Origin: Clostridia bacterium | GTDB taxonomy: Bacteria; Bacillota_E; SLMV01; PUMD01 | DNA length: 5,000 nt | NCBI GenBank assembly: GCA_003562655.1 | Contig: PWUC01000012.1 | Coordinates: 1-5,000 of the forward strand | Direction of reading: 5' to 3' | Shown here: positions 1-5,000 of the stretch, one piece after another | How the letters are laid out: every line of letters begins with the position of its first letter | Position numbering within the stretch: position 1 is the first letter of the stretch | Notes under the pieces: generated by a model | Databases searched by the model: none | Told to the model about the DNA's origin: nothing | The model's input: only the letters and a program-made list of their open reading frames with translations | Program-made: the position numbers and the translations under genes

Positions 1-57
1 CTGATAGGGAGTGCGATACCTGCCGGGTCAGTGACAACCTGGATCAACCGCGAAAGG

Positions 58-86
58 TGGAAACAGACACGGCCTTTGAGTATAAT
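58..86 (+). promoter_or_regulatory. Candidate sigma-70-type promoter for the MBL-fold gene
   Basis: A perfect TATAAT lies at 81-86. Exactly 17 bases upstream, at 58-63, is TGGAAA, which matches four of six bases of the TTGACA -35 consensus. Transcription would begin near 93, giving a leader of about 78 bases before the TTG start at 171. If this promoter is real it lies inside the longer reading frame from GTG 57, which argues against that start. This is a motif match only. No terminator for an upstream gene is visible in bases 1-57. Confidence 0.45.
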
Positions 87-156
87 TTCCTCAGTGGCAT
101 ATTTCACCGATGCGACTCACTCACCGGTTATGCCGTGGGTGGGAATCGCCAGGACG

Positions 157-162
157 AGGAGG
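157..162 (+). promoter_or_regulatory. Strong Shine-Dalgarno site that favours the TTG 171 start
   Basis: AGGAGG at 157-162 is a full anti-16S complement. It stands 8 bases before TTG 171, which is in frame with the MBL-fold protein. The alternative GTG at 57 has only GAAAG immediately in front of it, too close to work as a ribosome binding site. The site therefore supports the internal TTG as the true start. Confidence 0.55.
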
Positions 163-170
163 CGGAGCAG

Positions 171-1142
171 TTGTTCAGGGTTCTTCCCCAGGATCTGGGC
201 TACTACCTTCCCGGCACGGCCATTGCTGGTCTGAAGGATGCCGGCTTCAGTTCATCGGTCTACGTCATAGCCCGGGGGAACGCATGTGGGATCATCGATA
301 CCGGTCTCGGTTCACGGACCTTCCGCGCCCTGGTCAGCTTCCTGACCGGACGTCAGCTGACCCCCCGATGGGTCCTGTTGACCCACGATCATTATGACCA
401 TGTGGGCAACGGGCCATGGATCCGCCGTCACTACAACGTGCCGCTCATGATCCATCCTGAGGACCGACCTATCGTTGAACAGCCCCTTCGAGTCTTCGAT
501 GATGGGGCCATGGAGTCTCACTACTGCGGCACCATCAGGGATGCTTTCTGTGAGATGAACAGATCCAACGCGCAGTATCACAACTACCAGCGAGAGGTCA
601 GTGAAGACCAGTATCATCCGGTAGCCGTCGATGGGACGGTACAGGAGGGCGATACATTGGAACTGGAAGATCTCAGCCTGCAGGTCATCCACACACCGGG
701 TCATTCACCTGGGAGCATATCCCTGTATGTCCCGACCCACGGAGCTGTCTTTGCTGGAGACCTGCCCTTCTGGTTGGGGCCGGCCAGGCCCCATCCTCTA
801 GGAGATTACCGCTGTTGGACCAGGAGCATGAACCGCCTGCTGGCACTGGATCCTGAGTTCATAGGCTGGGGGCACTCCGTTCCCACAGCGGGTCGTGAGA
901 ACTGCCGGCGTTTTCTGCAGAACACTGCGGACCGGGTGGCCCGATTTGGCCGTGCGATTGCGGAGCAGCTCTCGGGGCAGGAGCTCACGACAGCAGCTTT
1001 GTTCGAGGCGGTCGGCCTGATTCCCGAGACCCATCGCGAGATGGGTGAACAGACCCTGCACGCAATCCTCATTGCTATGAGAGACGAGGGGAAGGTGGAG
1101 GCGACGCGGATGAAAGGGCTGCTGCACTGGAGGCTACTGTGA
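171..1142 (+). CDS. MBL-fold metallo-hydrolase with C-terminal winged-helix-like domain
   Basis: This is a metal-dependent hydrolase of the metallo-beta-lactamase superfamily, probably cytoplasmic because no signal peptide or membrane segment is seen. Numbered from TTG 171 (323 residues), an early Asp-Thr-Gly lies near 43-45. The metal motif HxHxDH follows as H62, H64, D66, H67 (THDHYDHVG), then H178 in HTPGHSPGS, D197 in FAGD and H235 in WGHS. This is a complete glyoxalase II-like two-metal ligand set. Residues from about 247 to the end form a helical region closing in DEGKVEATRMKGLLHWRL, resembling the winged-helix tail of LACTB2-like proteins. The substrate cannot be deduced; hydroxyacylglutathione, lactone, thioester or RNA hydrolysis are all possible in this family. 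The frame is open back to the window edge, and GTG 57 would give 361 residues. I prefer TTG 171 because of its AGGAGG and the upstream TATAAT. The stop codon lies inside the 3' end of the convergent kinase gene. Confidence 0.9.
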   Translation: MFRVLPQDLGYYLPGTAIAGLKDAGFSSSVYVIARGNACGIIDTGLGSRTFRALVSFLTGRQLTPRWVLLTHDHYDHVGNGPWIRRHYNVPLMIHPEDRPIVEQPLRVFDDGAMESHYCGTIRDAFCEMNRSNAQYHNYQREVSEDQYHPVAVDGTVQEGDTLELEDLSLQVIHTPGHSPGSISLYVPTHGAVFAGDLPFWLGPARPHPLGDYRCWTRSMNRLLALDPEFIGWGHSVPTAGRENCRRFLQNTADRVARFGRAIAEQLSGQELTTAALFEAVGLIPETHREMGEQTLHAILIAMRDEGKVEATRMKGLLHWRLL

Positions 1143-2591
1143 CCTGTGCTCCCGGAGCCTGCTGGTGGGTATGGTGAAACGAAATTCTGCACCTCCGCCG
1201 GGTCGGTTCTGCCCCACTATTTCACCCCCGTGCAGGTTCACGATCTCGCGGGTGATGGCCAGACCCAGGCCCACCCCCTCCTTGCGGCTGGTTGAGGCCT
1301 GGTAGAAGCGATCAAAGATGTGCGGCAGATCCTCTTCGGGGATTCCTGGGCCGTCATCGGCGACCCAGAAGACGGCTCCACCCGTTTGATCGTCCCCGCT
1401 CTTCAACTCTCCCCCGATCTCGATTGAACCGCCGGGCGCTGCAAAGGAGAGGGCATTGTCCATGAGGTTGCCCAGGACCTGGTCGAGTCTCTCCTCATCG
1501 CCCCAGATCTGCAGAGCCCCCGGATCCTGGACCCGCAGCCTGGTGTCCATCTGAGCAGCCCTCGGTGCTGCCCGGTCGACGGCGCGGTTCAGCCATTGTG
1601 TGCAGGCAATCCAGTCAAACTGCATCGACATCTGGCCTGCCTCCAGCCGCTCGAGCTGGAGGAGATCGTCCAACAGCCGTTCAATGTGTTGGGTCTCCTT
1701 GAGAATGGTGTCCAGGTACGGACCCTGTTGTTCCTCGGATATGATCCCGTCGTTGATCGCCTGGATGAAGCCCCTGATGGAGGTGACCGGAGTGCGGATC
1801 TCATGGGAGATCGTTGCAGTAAAGGCCTGTCGCTTTGCCAGAAACTCCGACAGATCCCTGGCCATCTCGTTGATCTGCCTCGCCAGCTGGGAGAACTCCC
1901 TCACATATCCCTCGGGAGCACGGTGCTGCAGCTCTCCCCGGCCCAGGGCCCGGGCGATCTCGCTCAGTTCCTCCACCGGTCTTGAGATCCTCTGGGCGAA
2001 TATCATGCTGAGGGCCAGCGCCAGGACCAGGGCCACCGCTCCAGTTTGGATCATGATCTGCCGCAAATCGGCCGCCGCCCTGGTGGCAGCCGTCACTCGC
2101 TGGAACTGGATCACCATGCCCACGGGGGGTGCGTCGGCCTGCAGCTGGATGGGGACGAAAACCGCGACCAGGGGGTCTCCATCGGGTGTTTGCCATTCTG
2201 TGCTCTGCATCTTGGCCGACTGCAGGACCCTCGCCACGGGCTCCATGGAGAGGCGTTCTTCCGGATCCCCGGGTAGATCGATGGCATCCGAGGTGACGAG
2301 CAGATCGCCGGTGGCTGAGAGCACGACGAAATCGGCGTTTATCATGGCTGTGACAGCCCGGGACCAGACCCTGAGGCGCTCATCGATCACCAGGGATGAC
2401 CTGTGTCCGCGGAGGAGTATCTCCATGGCGAAGAGCTGGGCGATGCTCTTGCCCTGGATGCTGAGAGTCTTGCGGGCCTCGTTCAGCAGGTACGAGCGGA
2501 CCATGCTGTTGAGCAGTACGCCGACAAGGATCAGAACGATCAGCACCAGTACCAGATGAGATAGGGTCAGGTGGGTGCGGATGTTGTTCAT
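1134..2591 (-). CDS. Membrane sensor histidine kinase (PhoR/ResE-like)
   Basis: This 485-residue kinase is the sensor half of a two-component system with the regulator immediately upstream. Segments at about 11-29 and 182-200 are hydrophobic and flank a roughly 150-residue extracytoplasmic domain. That domain contains DFVVLSATGDLLVTSD near 87-102, typical of PAS/Cache-type sensor folds. A HAMP linker follows at about 200-252. The dimerisation domain carries the phospho-accepting H263 in SHEIRTP. The ATPase domain shows the N box (N375 and N379 in GNLMDNA), G1 (DDGPGIP, 412-418), F box (F426, F429) and G2 (GVGLGL, 439-444). All catalytic elements are intact. There is no separate cytoplasmic PAS domain. 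The ATG overlaps the regulator stop as ATGA, with GGAGG 7 bases upstream (2599-2603 on the + strand), so translation is probably coupled. The gene ends 9 bases inside the convergent MBL gene. The ligand is unknown. Confidence 0.96.
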   Translation of the reverse strand: MNNIRTHLTLSHLVLVLIVLILVGVLLNSMVRSYLLNEARKTLSIQGKSIAQLFAMEILLRGHRSSLVIDERLRVWSRAVTAMINADFVVLSATGDLLVTSDAIDLPGDPEERLSMEPVARVLQSAKMQSTEWQTPDGDPLVAVFVPIQLQADAPPVGMVIQFQRVTAATRAAADLRQIMIQTGAVALVLALALSMIFAQRISRPVEELSEIARALGRGELQHRAPEGYVREFSQLARQINEMARDLSEFLAKRQAFTATISHEIRTPVTSIRGFIQAINDGIISEEQQGPYLDTILKETQHIERLLDDLLQLERLEAGQMSMQFDWIACTQWLNRAVDRAAPRAAQMDTRLRVQDPGALQIWGDEERLDQVLGNLMDNALSFAAPGGSIEIGGELKSGDDQTGGAVFWVADDGPGIPEEDLPHIFDRFYQASTSRKEGVGLGLAITREIVNLHGGEIVGQNRPGGGAEFRFTIPTSRLREHRSQ

Positions 2592-3286
2592 CCGTCAGCC
2601 TCCGGCGGTTCAAATTTGTAGCCGACGCCCCACACGGTCAGGATGTAACGTGGGTTCCCCGAATCGGGTTCGATCTTCTCCCGAAGGTGGCGGATGTGGA
2701 CGTCGACGGTTCGGACGTTGCCGTAAAATTCGTAGCCCCACACCTGATCCAGCAGCTGATCCCTGGTAAACACCCGCCCCGGGTGGTTGGCCAGCAGCCA
2801 GAGAAGATCGAATTCCTTGGCCGTCAGATAGACGTCGGATCCCTCCCGGATCACACGACGCTGCTCGTAGTTCATTGAGAAGTCATAAAACTCCAGGTGG
2901 GTCTCGGTCTCACCCTGACTCCGTCTCAGGACCGCCCTGACCCGGGCCACCAGTTCTCGTGGGTCAAAGGGCTTGGTCACATAATCGTCTGCGCCCAGCT
3001 CCAACCCGTTGATCCTGTCGCTGACGGCATCGCGGGCGGTCAGCATGATGATGGGGATCGAGTGGGCATCGCGGATGCGTCTGCAGACCTCCCACCCGTC
3101 AATGCCGGGAAGCATGATGTCCAGAATCACCAGTGCTGGGGGGCTTTCGTAAACAGACTCGAGACCCTCATTGCCGTCGGAGGCCAGTCTGATCTCAAAA
3201 CCATCTCGTTCCAGGTAGAGGCGGATCAACTCCTGAATGCTTCGATCATCTTCTATCACGAGAATTTCATCACCTCTATCTGTCAT
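2588..3286 (-). CDS. OmpR/PhoB-family response regulator
   Basis: This 232-residue cytoplasmic transcription factor is the partner of the downstream kinase. The receiver domain (about 6-121) has the acidic pair D13/D14, the phospho-accepting D56 in VILDIMLPGIDGW, T83 in MLTARD and K105 in VTKPF, so it should be phosphorylatable. The linker runs from about 122 to 132. The winged-helix DNA-binding domain (about 133-227) contains LTAKEFDLLWLLANHPG, the recognition-helix segment VRTVDVHIRHLREKIE at 191-206 and the C-terminal hairpin VWGVGYKFE. Length and architecture are standard for the family. The ATG at 3286-3284 has AAAGGAG about 6 bases upstream, located within the end of the asparaginase gene, and the two reading frames overlap by 11 bases. 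The gene shares four bases with the kinase. It is similar in style to PhoB, ResD and WalR regulators, but target genes cannot be read from this window. Confidence 0.97.
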   Translation of the reverse strand: MTDRGDEILVIEDDRSIQELIRLYLERDGFEIRLASDGNEGLESVYESPPALVILDIMLPGIDGWEVCRRIRDAHSIPIIMLTARDAVSDRINGLELGADDYVTKPFDPRELVARVRAVLRRSQGETETHLEFYDFSMNYEQRRVIREGSDVYLTAKEFDLLWLLANHPGRVFTRDQLLDQVWGYEFYGNVRTVDVHIRHLREKIEPDSGNPRYILTVWGVGYKFEPPEADG

Positions 3287-4247
3287 CAGGTGCTCCTTTC
3301 GGGGTCTGCCGGCGGAACAGGTTCCCTATGGCCTCCCGGTCGTTGCCGTACAGGCCCATCCCCACCATGAGCTTCAGGCGGGCCTTGATCCCACTAAGAG
3401 AGCCTGCCCTAATTATGCCCTTAGATGAAGGCCCGGCAACAGTCCCTCCAAAGGCGCATCGGGATGCCACGACGGCGATCATCCCCGTCCTGACGGCCCT
3501 TTCTGCGCCCCGATGCATGTCAGGAGGCAGCGAACCCAGCCCTGCTGCCTCTATCACCACTCCACGGAAGCCTCCTGCGACCAGAGCATCGATGATGGCT
3601 GCATCCATTGCCATACCCGCCGTGATCAGGGCCACGGGTTCGTCCAGGGCGGGCGGCCGGGGCAGAGTTTCGCGAGATTCTGTCCGGCGGTGATACTGCA
3701 CCTCATTCCACTGGTTTATGGTGCCCACGGGACCGTACTCGGAAGTGAAGGTGTCGACGGCCCAGCTGTGCATCTTGGTCACCTGCGATGCGGCGTGGAT
3801 TTCGTCGTTGAACACCACCAGGGGACCTCGCCCGCGGGAATCTGTGCATGCGGCAGCGAGGATGGCCGCGGTCAGGTTGCGTGGACCGTCGGCCCCGGCG
3901 GATCCGGCCGAGCGCATTGCCCCCGTCAGAACCACCGGCGCCGCATGGGACCACAGGAGGGATAGGAGATAGGCAGTCTCCTCGAGAGCATCAGTTCCGT
4001 GGGTAATTACGATGCCCCTCGCCCCTCTCTGGACCTCCTCCTCTGCCAGATCAATGAGTCGCAGTACATCCTGCGTGCCCAGCCGGCTGGAGGGCACGTT
4101 GAGGAAATCCTTCCAGGTCACATCGGCACTCCTGGCCGAGGACGGGACATGGTGGGCGAAATCCGCTGCAGTCAGCCTTTCTTCGCCCCTGTCTGTGGGT
4201 GTGGCGATCGTGCCTCCCGTGGTTATCACGGTCAACTTGGGTCTCAC
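3276..4247 (-). CDS. L-asparaginase family amidohydrolase
   Basis: This 323-residue protein belongs to the bacterial asparaginase/glutaminase family, which hydrolyses L-asparagine to aspartate and ammonia. The first catalytic threonine is T13 in TTGGTIAT. G57-T58-Q59 matches the substrate-binding GSQ/GTQ loop. The second triad follows as T85 and D86 in THGTDALEET and K158 in QVTKMHSWAVDTF. ADGPRNL at 119-125 is also typical. The C-terminal domain is complete and the length is normal. No signal peptide is present, so a cytoplasmic (type I-like) enzyme is likely. I see no tyrosine between residues 14 and 40, where E. coli AnsB has its lid Tyr25, so substrate preference may differ. The start is GTG with AGGGGGG 6 bases upstream. 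It is the first gene of a three-gene operon, and its last 11 bases overlap the response regulator. Specificity for asparagine against glutamine or another amide is not decided by sequence alone. Confidence 0.93.
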   Translation of the reverse strand: MRPKLTVITTGGTIATPTDRGEERLTAADFAHHVPSSARSADVTWKDFLNVPSSRLGTQDVLRLIDLAEEEVQRGARGIVITHGTDALEETAYLLSLLWSHAAPVVLTGAMRSAGSAGADGPRNLTAAILAAACTDSRGRGPLVVFNDEIHAASQVTKMHSWAVDTFTSEYGPVGTINQWNEVQYHRRTESRETLPRPPALDEPVALITAGMAMDAAIIDALVAGGFRGVVIEAAGLGSLPPDMHRGAERAVRTGMIAVVASRCAFGGTVAGPSSKGIIRAGSLSGIKARLKLMVGMGLYGNDREAIGNLFRRQTPKGAPDDR

Positions 4248-4265
4248 GGAGTACCCCCCCTGCTC

Positions 4266-4293
4266 ATACTACCCGCGCTGCTCTCGTTGTGAC
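4266..4293 (-). promoter_or_regulatory. Weak candidate promoter of the asparaginase operon
   Basis: On the minus strand GTCACA (4293-4288) and TAGTAT (4271-4266) are separated by 16 bases. Each matches four of six consensus bases. The -35 half lies inside the 14-bp palindrome, a common arrangement for repressor control. The predicted leader would be only about 10 bases and would begin close to the SD, which weakens the call. A second minus-strand possibility is TTGACG at 4473-4468 with TATGGC 17 bases downstream, giving a leader of about 190 bases. Confidence 0.25.
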
Positions 4294-4301
4294 GCGTCAC
4301 A
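4288..4301. promoter_or_regulatory. Perfect 14-bp palindrome, candidate operator
   Basis: TGTGACGCGTCACA is identical to its reverse complement across all 14 bases. It sits 41 bases upstream of the asparaginase start codon, at the place where a dimeric regulator would act on the operon promoter. A third TGAC follows immediately at 4302-4305. The half-site TGTGA resembles Crp/Fnr half-sites, but the gap is 4 instead of 6 bases, so a GntR- or TetR-type dimer is at least as likely. Function is inferred from symmetry and position. Confidence 0.4.
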
Positions 4302-4322
4302 TGACCTGAGCGACTCCCTCGA

Positions 4323-4357
4323 CGGCCCCTTCATTGCTGAGGGGCCGATTTCCTTTT
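4323..4357 (+). terminator. Terminator-like hairpin, plus orientation
   Basis: CGGCCCCT (4323-4330) and AGGGGCCG (4340-4347) form a perfect 8-bp GC-rich stem with a 9-base loop. ATTTCCTTTT follows on the + strand. This fits an intrinsic terminator for rightward transcripts, although the T tract is interrupted by CC. On the minus strand the stem is not followed by T residues, so it would instead be a leader hairpin for the asparaginase operon if transcription starts upstream of it. No + strand gene that would need this terminator is evident. Confidence 0.4.
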
Positions 4358-4513
4358 GCCGAACCTGCCGGCACCAGGGGGAGACCGACCTCGTGAAGGA
4401 ATCCGACATCAGTTCCCATCTTCATTTTCGTGGTGCGGCCCCAGGCCATAGTCACTATTCGATAATTCGTCAAAGGGATTCAGGGTTCCTGTGAGGTTAC
4501 GTAATTGGGGGAG

Positions 4514-4542
4514 TTGACATAAGATGAAGCAGTTTTGCTCAT
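4514..4542 (+). promoter_or_regulatory. Possible promoter element for the Com-like gene
   Basis: A consensus -35 hexamer TTGACA lies at 4514-4519. The base positions for a -10 at 17-base spacing read GCTCAT (4537-4542), matching only three of six consensus bases. If used, the transcript would start near 4549 and have a leader of about 85 bases containing two short inverted repeats. The perfect -35 is notable, but the poor -10 keeps this call tentative. Confidence 0.25.
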
Positions 4543-4632
4543 GCCCACATAAATCAGAGCGGCATTGCTGGTGCCTAAGGCACACTGATCAAGATGCCGG
4601 AGCCTGGGCGCAGCATCGACGGGAGGTAGATC

Positions 4633-4851
4633 ATGAGCACCAGGGGCTCCGACCTCATAGGTGAACCGGCGAGGTGTATGTGCAACAAACTGTTGATGAC
4701 GCTCGAGGGCGATGTCATCCTCATCAAGTGCGGTCGCTGCAAGAGATATACGCTCATAAAGACCGAGGGCATCACCTCGATAGATATACACGATCTGGAA
4801 TCTTCCGAGGTGGCGGACATTCTGCAGGTTACCTCTGATGAGGATTCTTGA
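4633..4851 (+). CDS. Com-like small zinc-binding protein
   Basis: This 72-residue protein has the zinc-binding pattern of the phage Mu Com family. C15-M-C17 is followed by NKLL, then after 15 residues C33-G-R-C36 in the segment IKCGRCKRYT. Mu Com is a small zinc-binding regulator that binds mom mRNA and activates its translation; chromosomal homologues are generally uncharacterised. The first knuckle here is C-x-C, not the C-x-x-C of Mu Com. After residue 44 comes a tail rich in acidic residues (DIHDLESSEVADILQVTSDEDS) that is longer than the zinc module needs. The ATG start is well supported by GGGAGG at 4621-4626 with a 6-base gap. No mom-like or other phage gene is visible nearby. The role could be nucleic-acid binding or just a structural zinc ribbon; I am confident of the fold type but not of the function. 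Confidence 0.82.
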   Translation: MSTRGSDLIGEPARCMCNKLLMTLEGDVILIKCGRCKRYTLIKTEGITSIDIHDLESSEVADILQVTSDEDS

Positions 4852-5000
4852 GCGCTGGGAACTCAGAGGCAAAAATCCCGGTACTGCCGGAGAGGCGAGT
4901 GATTTAGCCGGCCTCAACCGGTGTGCATGTCCGTAGGGGCGCCCTGTCGTCTGCGGTTCACCCCGGCGCAGGGCAGGTCAGCGTCCATGACCCAGAGCAC
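4852..5000 (+). other. Downstream region with two consecutive inverted repeats
   Basis: No gene is recognisable here. The first repeat spans about 4887-4921. CCGG (4887-4890) pairs with CCGG (4918-4921), and after a small A/AA internal loop GAGGC (4892-4896) pairs with GCCTC (4911-4915) around a 14-base loop. The second pairs GCCCTG (4941-4946) with CAGGGC (4969-4974). Neither is followed by a T run, so they are not classical intrinsic terminators. They could be the 3' end of the Com-like transcript or the start of a structured leader for a gene beyond the window. A + frame beginning near GTG 4921 or ATG 4927 stays open to the edge but has no SD and no recognisable product. Confidence 0.3.

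Larger units (their letters stand above)
4248..4632. other. Divergent intergenic region between asparaginase operon and Com-like gene
   Basis: About 385 bases separate two divergently oriented genes. I see no convincing coding region. The left half carries a 14-bp palindrome, a weak minus-strand promoter match and a plus-oriented hairpin. The stretch around 4451-4535 is richer in A+T than its surroundings and contains the small palindrome TTACGTAA (4497-4504) and TTGACA (4514-4519). Two short inverted repeats, GTGCC/GGCAC (4571-4583) and GATGC/GCATC (4593-4617), lie in what would be the leader of the Com-like gene. A reading frame with two CxxC pairs crosses the left part; it is treated as a finding and not called as a gene. 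Confidence 0.6.

Noticed and set aside
1..234. Frame open from the window edge to 234, possible 3' end of an upstream gene
   Set aside because: Its translation is low-complexity and unrecognisable. It overlaps the MBL gene by more than 60 bases and runs through the promoter-like region.
1600..2559. 319-residue open frame on the + strand, antisense to the histidine kinase
   Set aside because: It mirrors a kinase with every catalytic box intact. Its translation is serine/arginine-rich with no recognisable domain, which is typical of an antisense shadow in GC-rich DNA.
4288..4301. Crp/Fnr binding site
   Set aside because: The half-sites TGTGA and TCACA are correct, but they are separated by 4 bases, whereas the classical sites need 6. 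I kept it only as an unspecified palindromic operator.
4514..4542. Sigma-54 promoter near TTTTGC at 4533-4538
   Set aside because: There is no GG at the required distance upstream of the GC, so the -24/-12 pattern is absent.
4480..4917. 145-residue minus-strand open frame covering the Com-like gene
   Set aside because: The + strand gene has a strong SD and a recognisable zinc module. The antisense product has no domain and no convincing ribosome binding site.
4880..4980. tRNA or known riboswitch after the Com-like gene
   Set aside because: A GGTTCA near 4954-4959 recalls a T-loop, but no acceptor stem, anticodon arm or matching D arm can be built. No conserved core of the common riboswitches was recognised.

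Overview
The window is a moderately GC-rich bacterial segment (I estimate about 60% G+C; not counted exactly). It has tightly packed genes, good Shine-Dalgarno (SD) sites and non-ATG starts. The sequence gives no firm taxonomic marker. The PhoR/ResE-like kinase, strong SD usage and a chromosomal Com-like zinc protein with a C-x-C first knuckle would fit a high-GC member of the Bacillota. That is an inference, and a deltaproteobacterial or related host is not excluded.

Layout. Bases 1-170 look like the upstream region of the first gene and carry a promoter-like TATAAT. A metallo-beta-lactamase (MBL) fold hydrolase runs on the + strand from about 171 to 1142. Its last 9 bases overlap the 3' end of a minus-strand operon. 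Read 5' to 3' on the minus strand, that operon is an L-asparaginase family amidohydrolase (4247 to 3276), an OmpR/PhoB-type response regulator (3286 to 2588) and a membrane sensor histidine kinase (2591 to 1134). The junctions overlap by 11 and 4 bases, so the three proteins are very likely co-transcribed and translationally coupled.

Bases 4248-4632 have no convincing gene. They hold a perfect 14-bp palindrome just upstream of the asparaginase, a plus-oriented terminator-like hairpin with no obvious gene to terminate, an AT-richer patch, and a consensus TTGACA. At 4633-4851 (+) lies a 72-residue Com-like zinc-binding protein with a strong SD. The last 149 bases hold two consecutive inverted repeats and no recognisable gene.

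How the genes work together. The kinase and regulator form a complete pair with all phosphotransfer residues visible. Placing an asparaginase first in the operon suggests a link to asparagine, aspartate or ammonium metabolism, but the inducing signal cannot be read from the sequence. The MBL protein and the Com-like protein have no evident functional link to the operon. I found no mobile element, CRISPR array, tRNA or rRNA. The most unusual points are the asparaginase/two-component operon, the Com-like protein without a recognisable partner, and the palindrome and hairpin in the divergent intergenic region.
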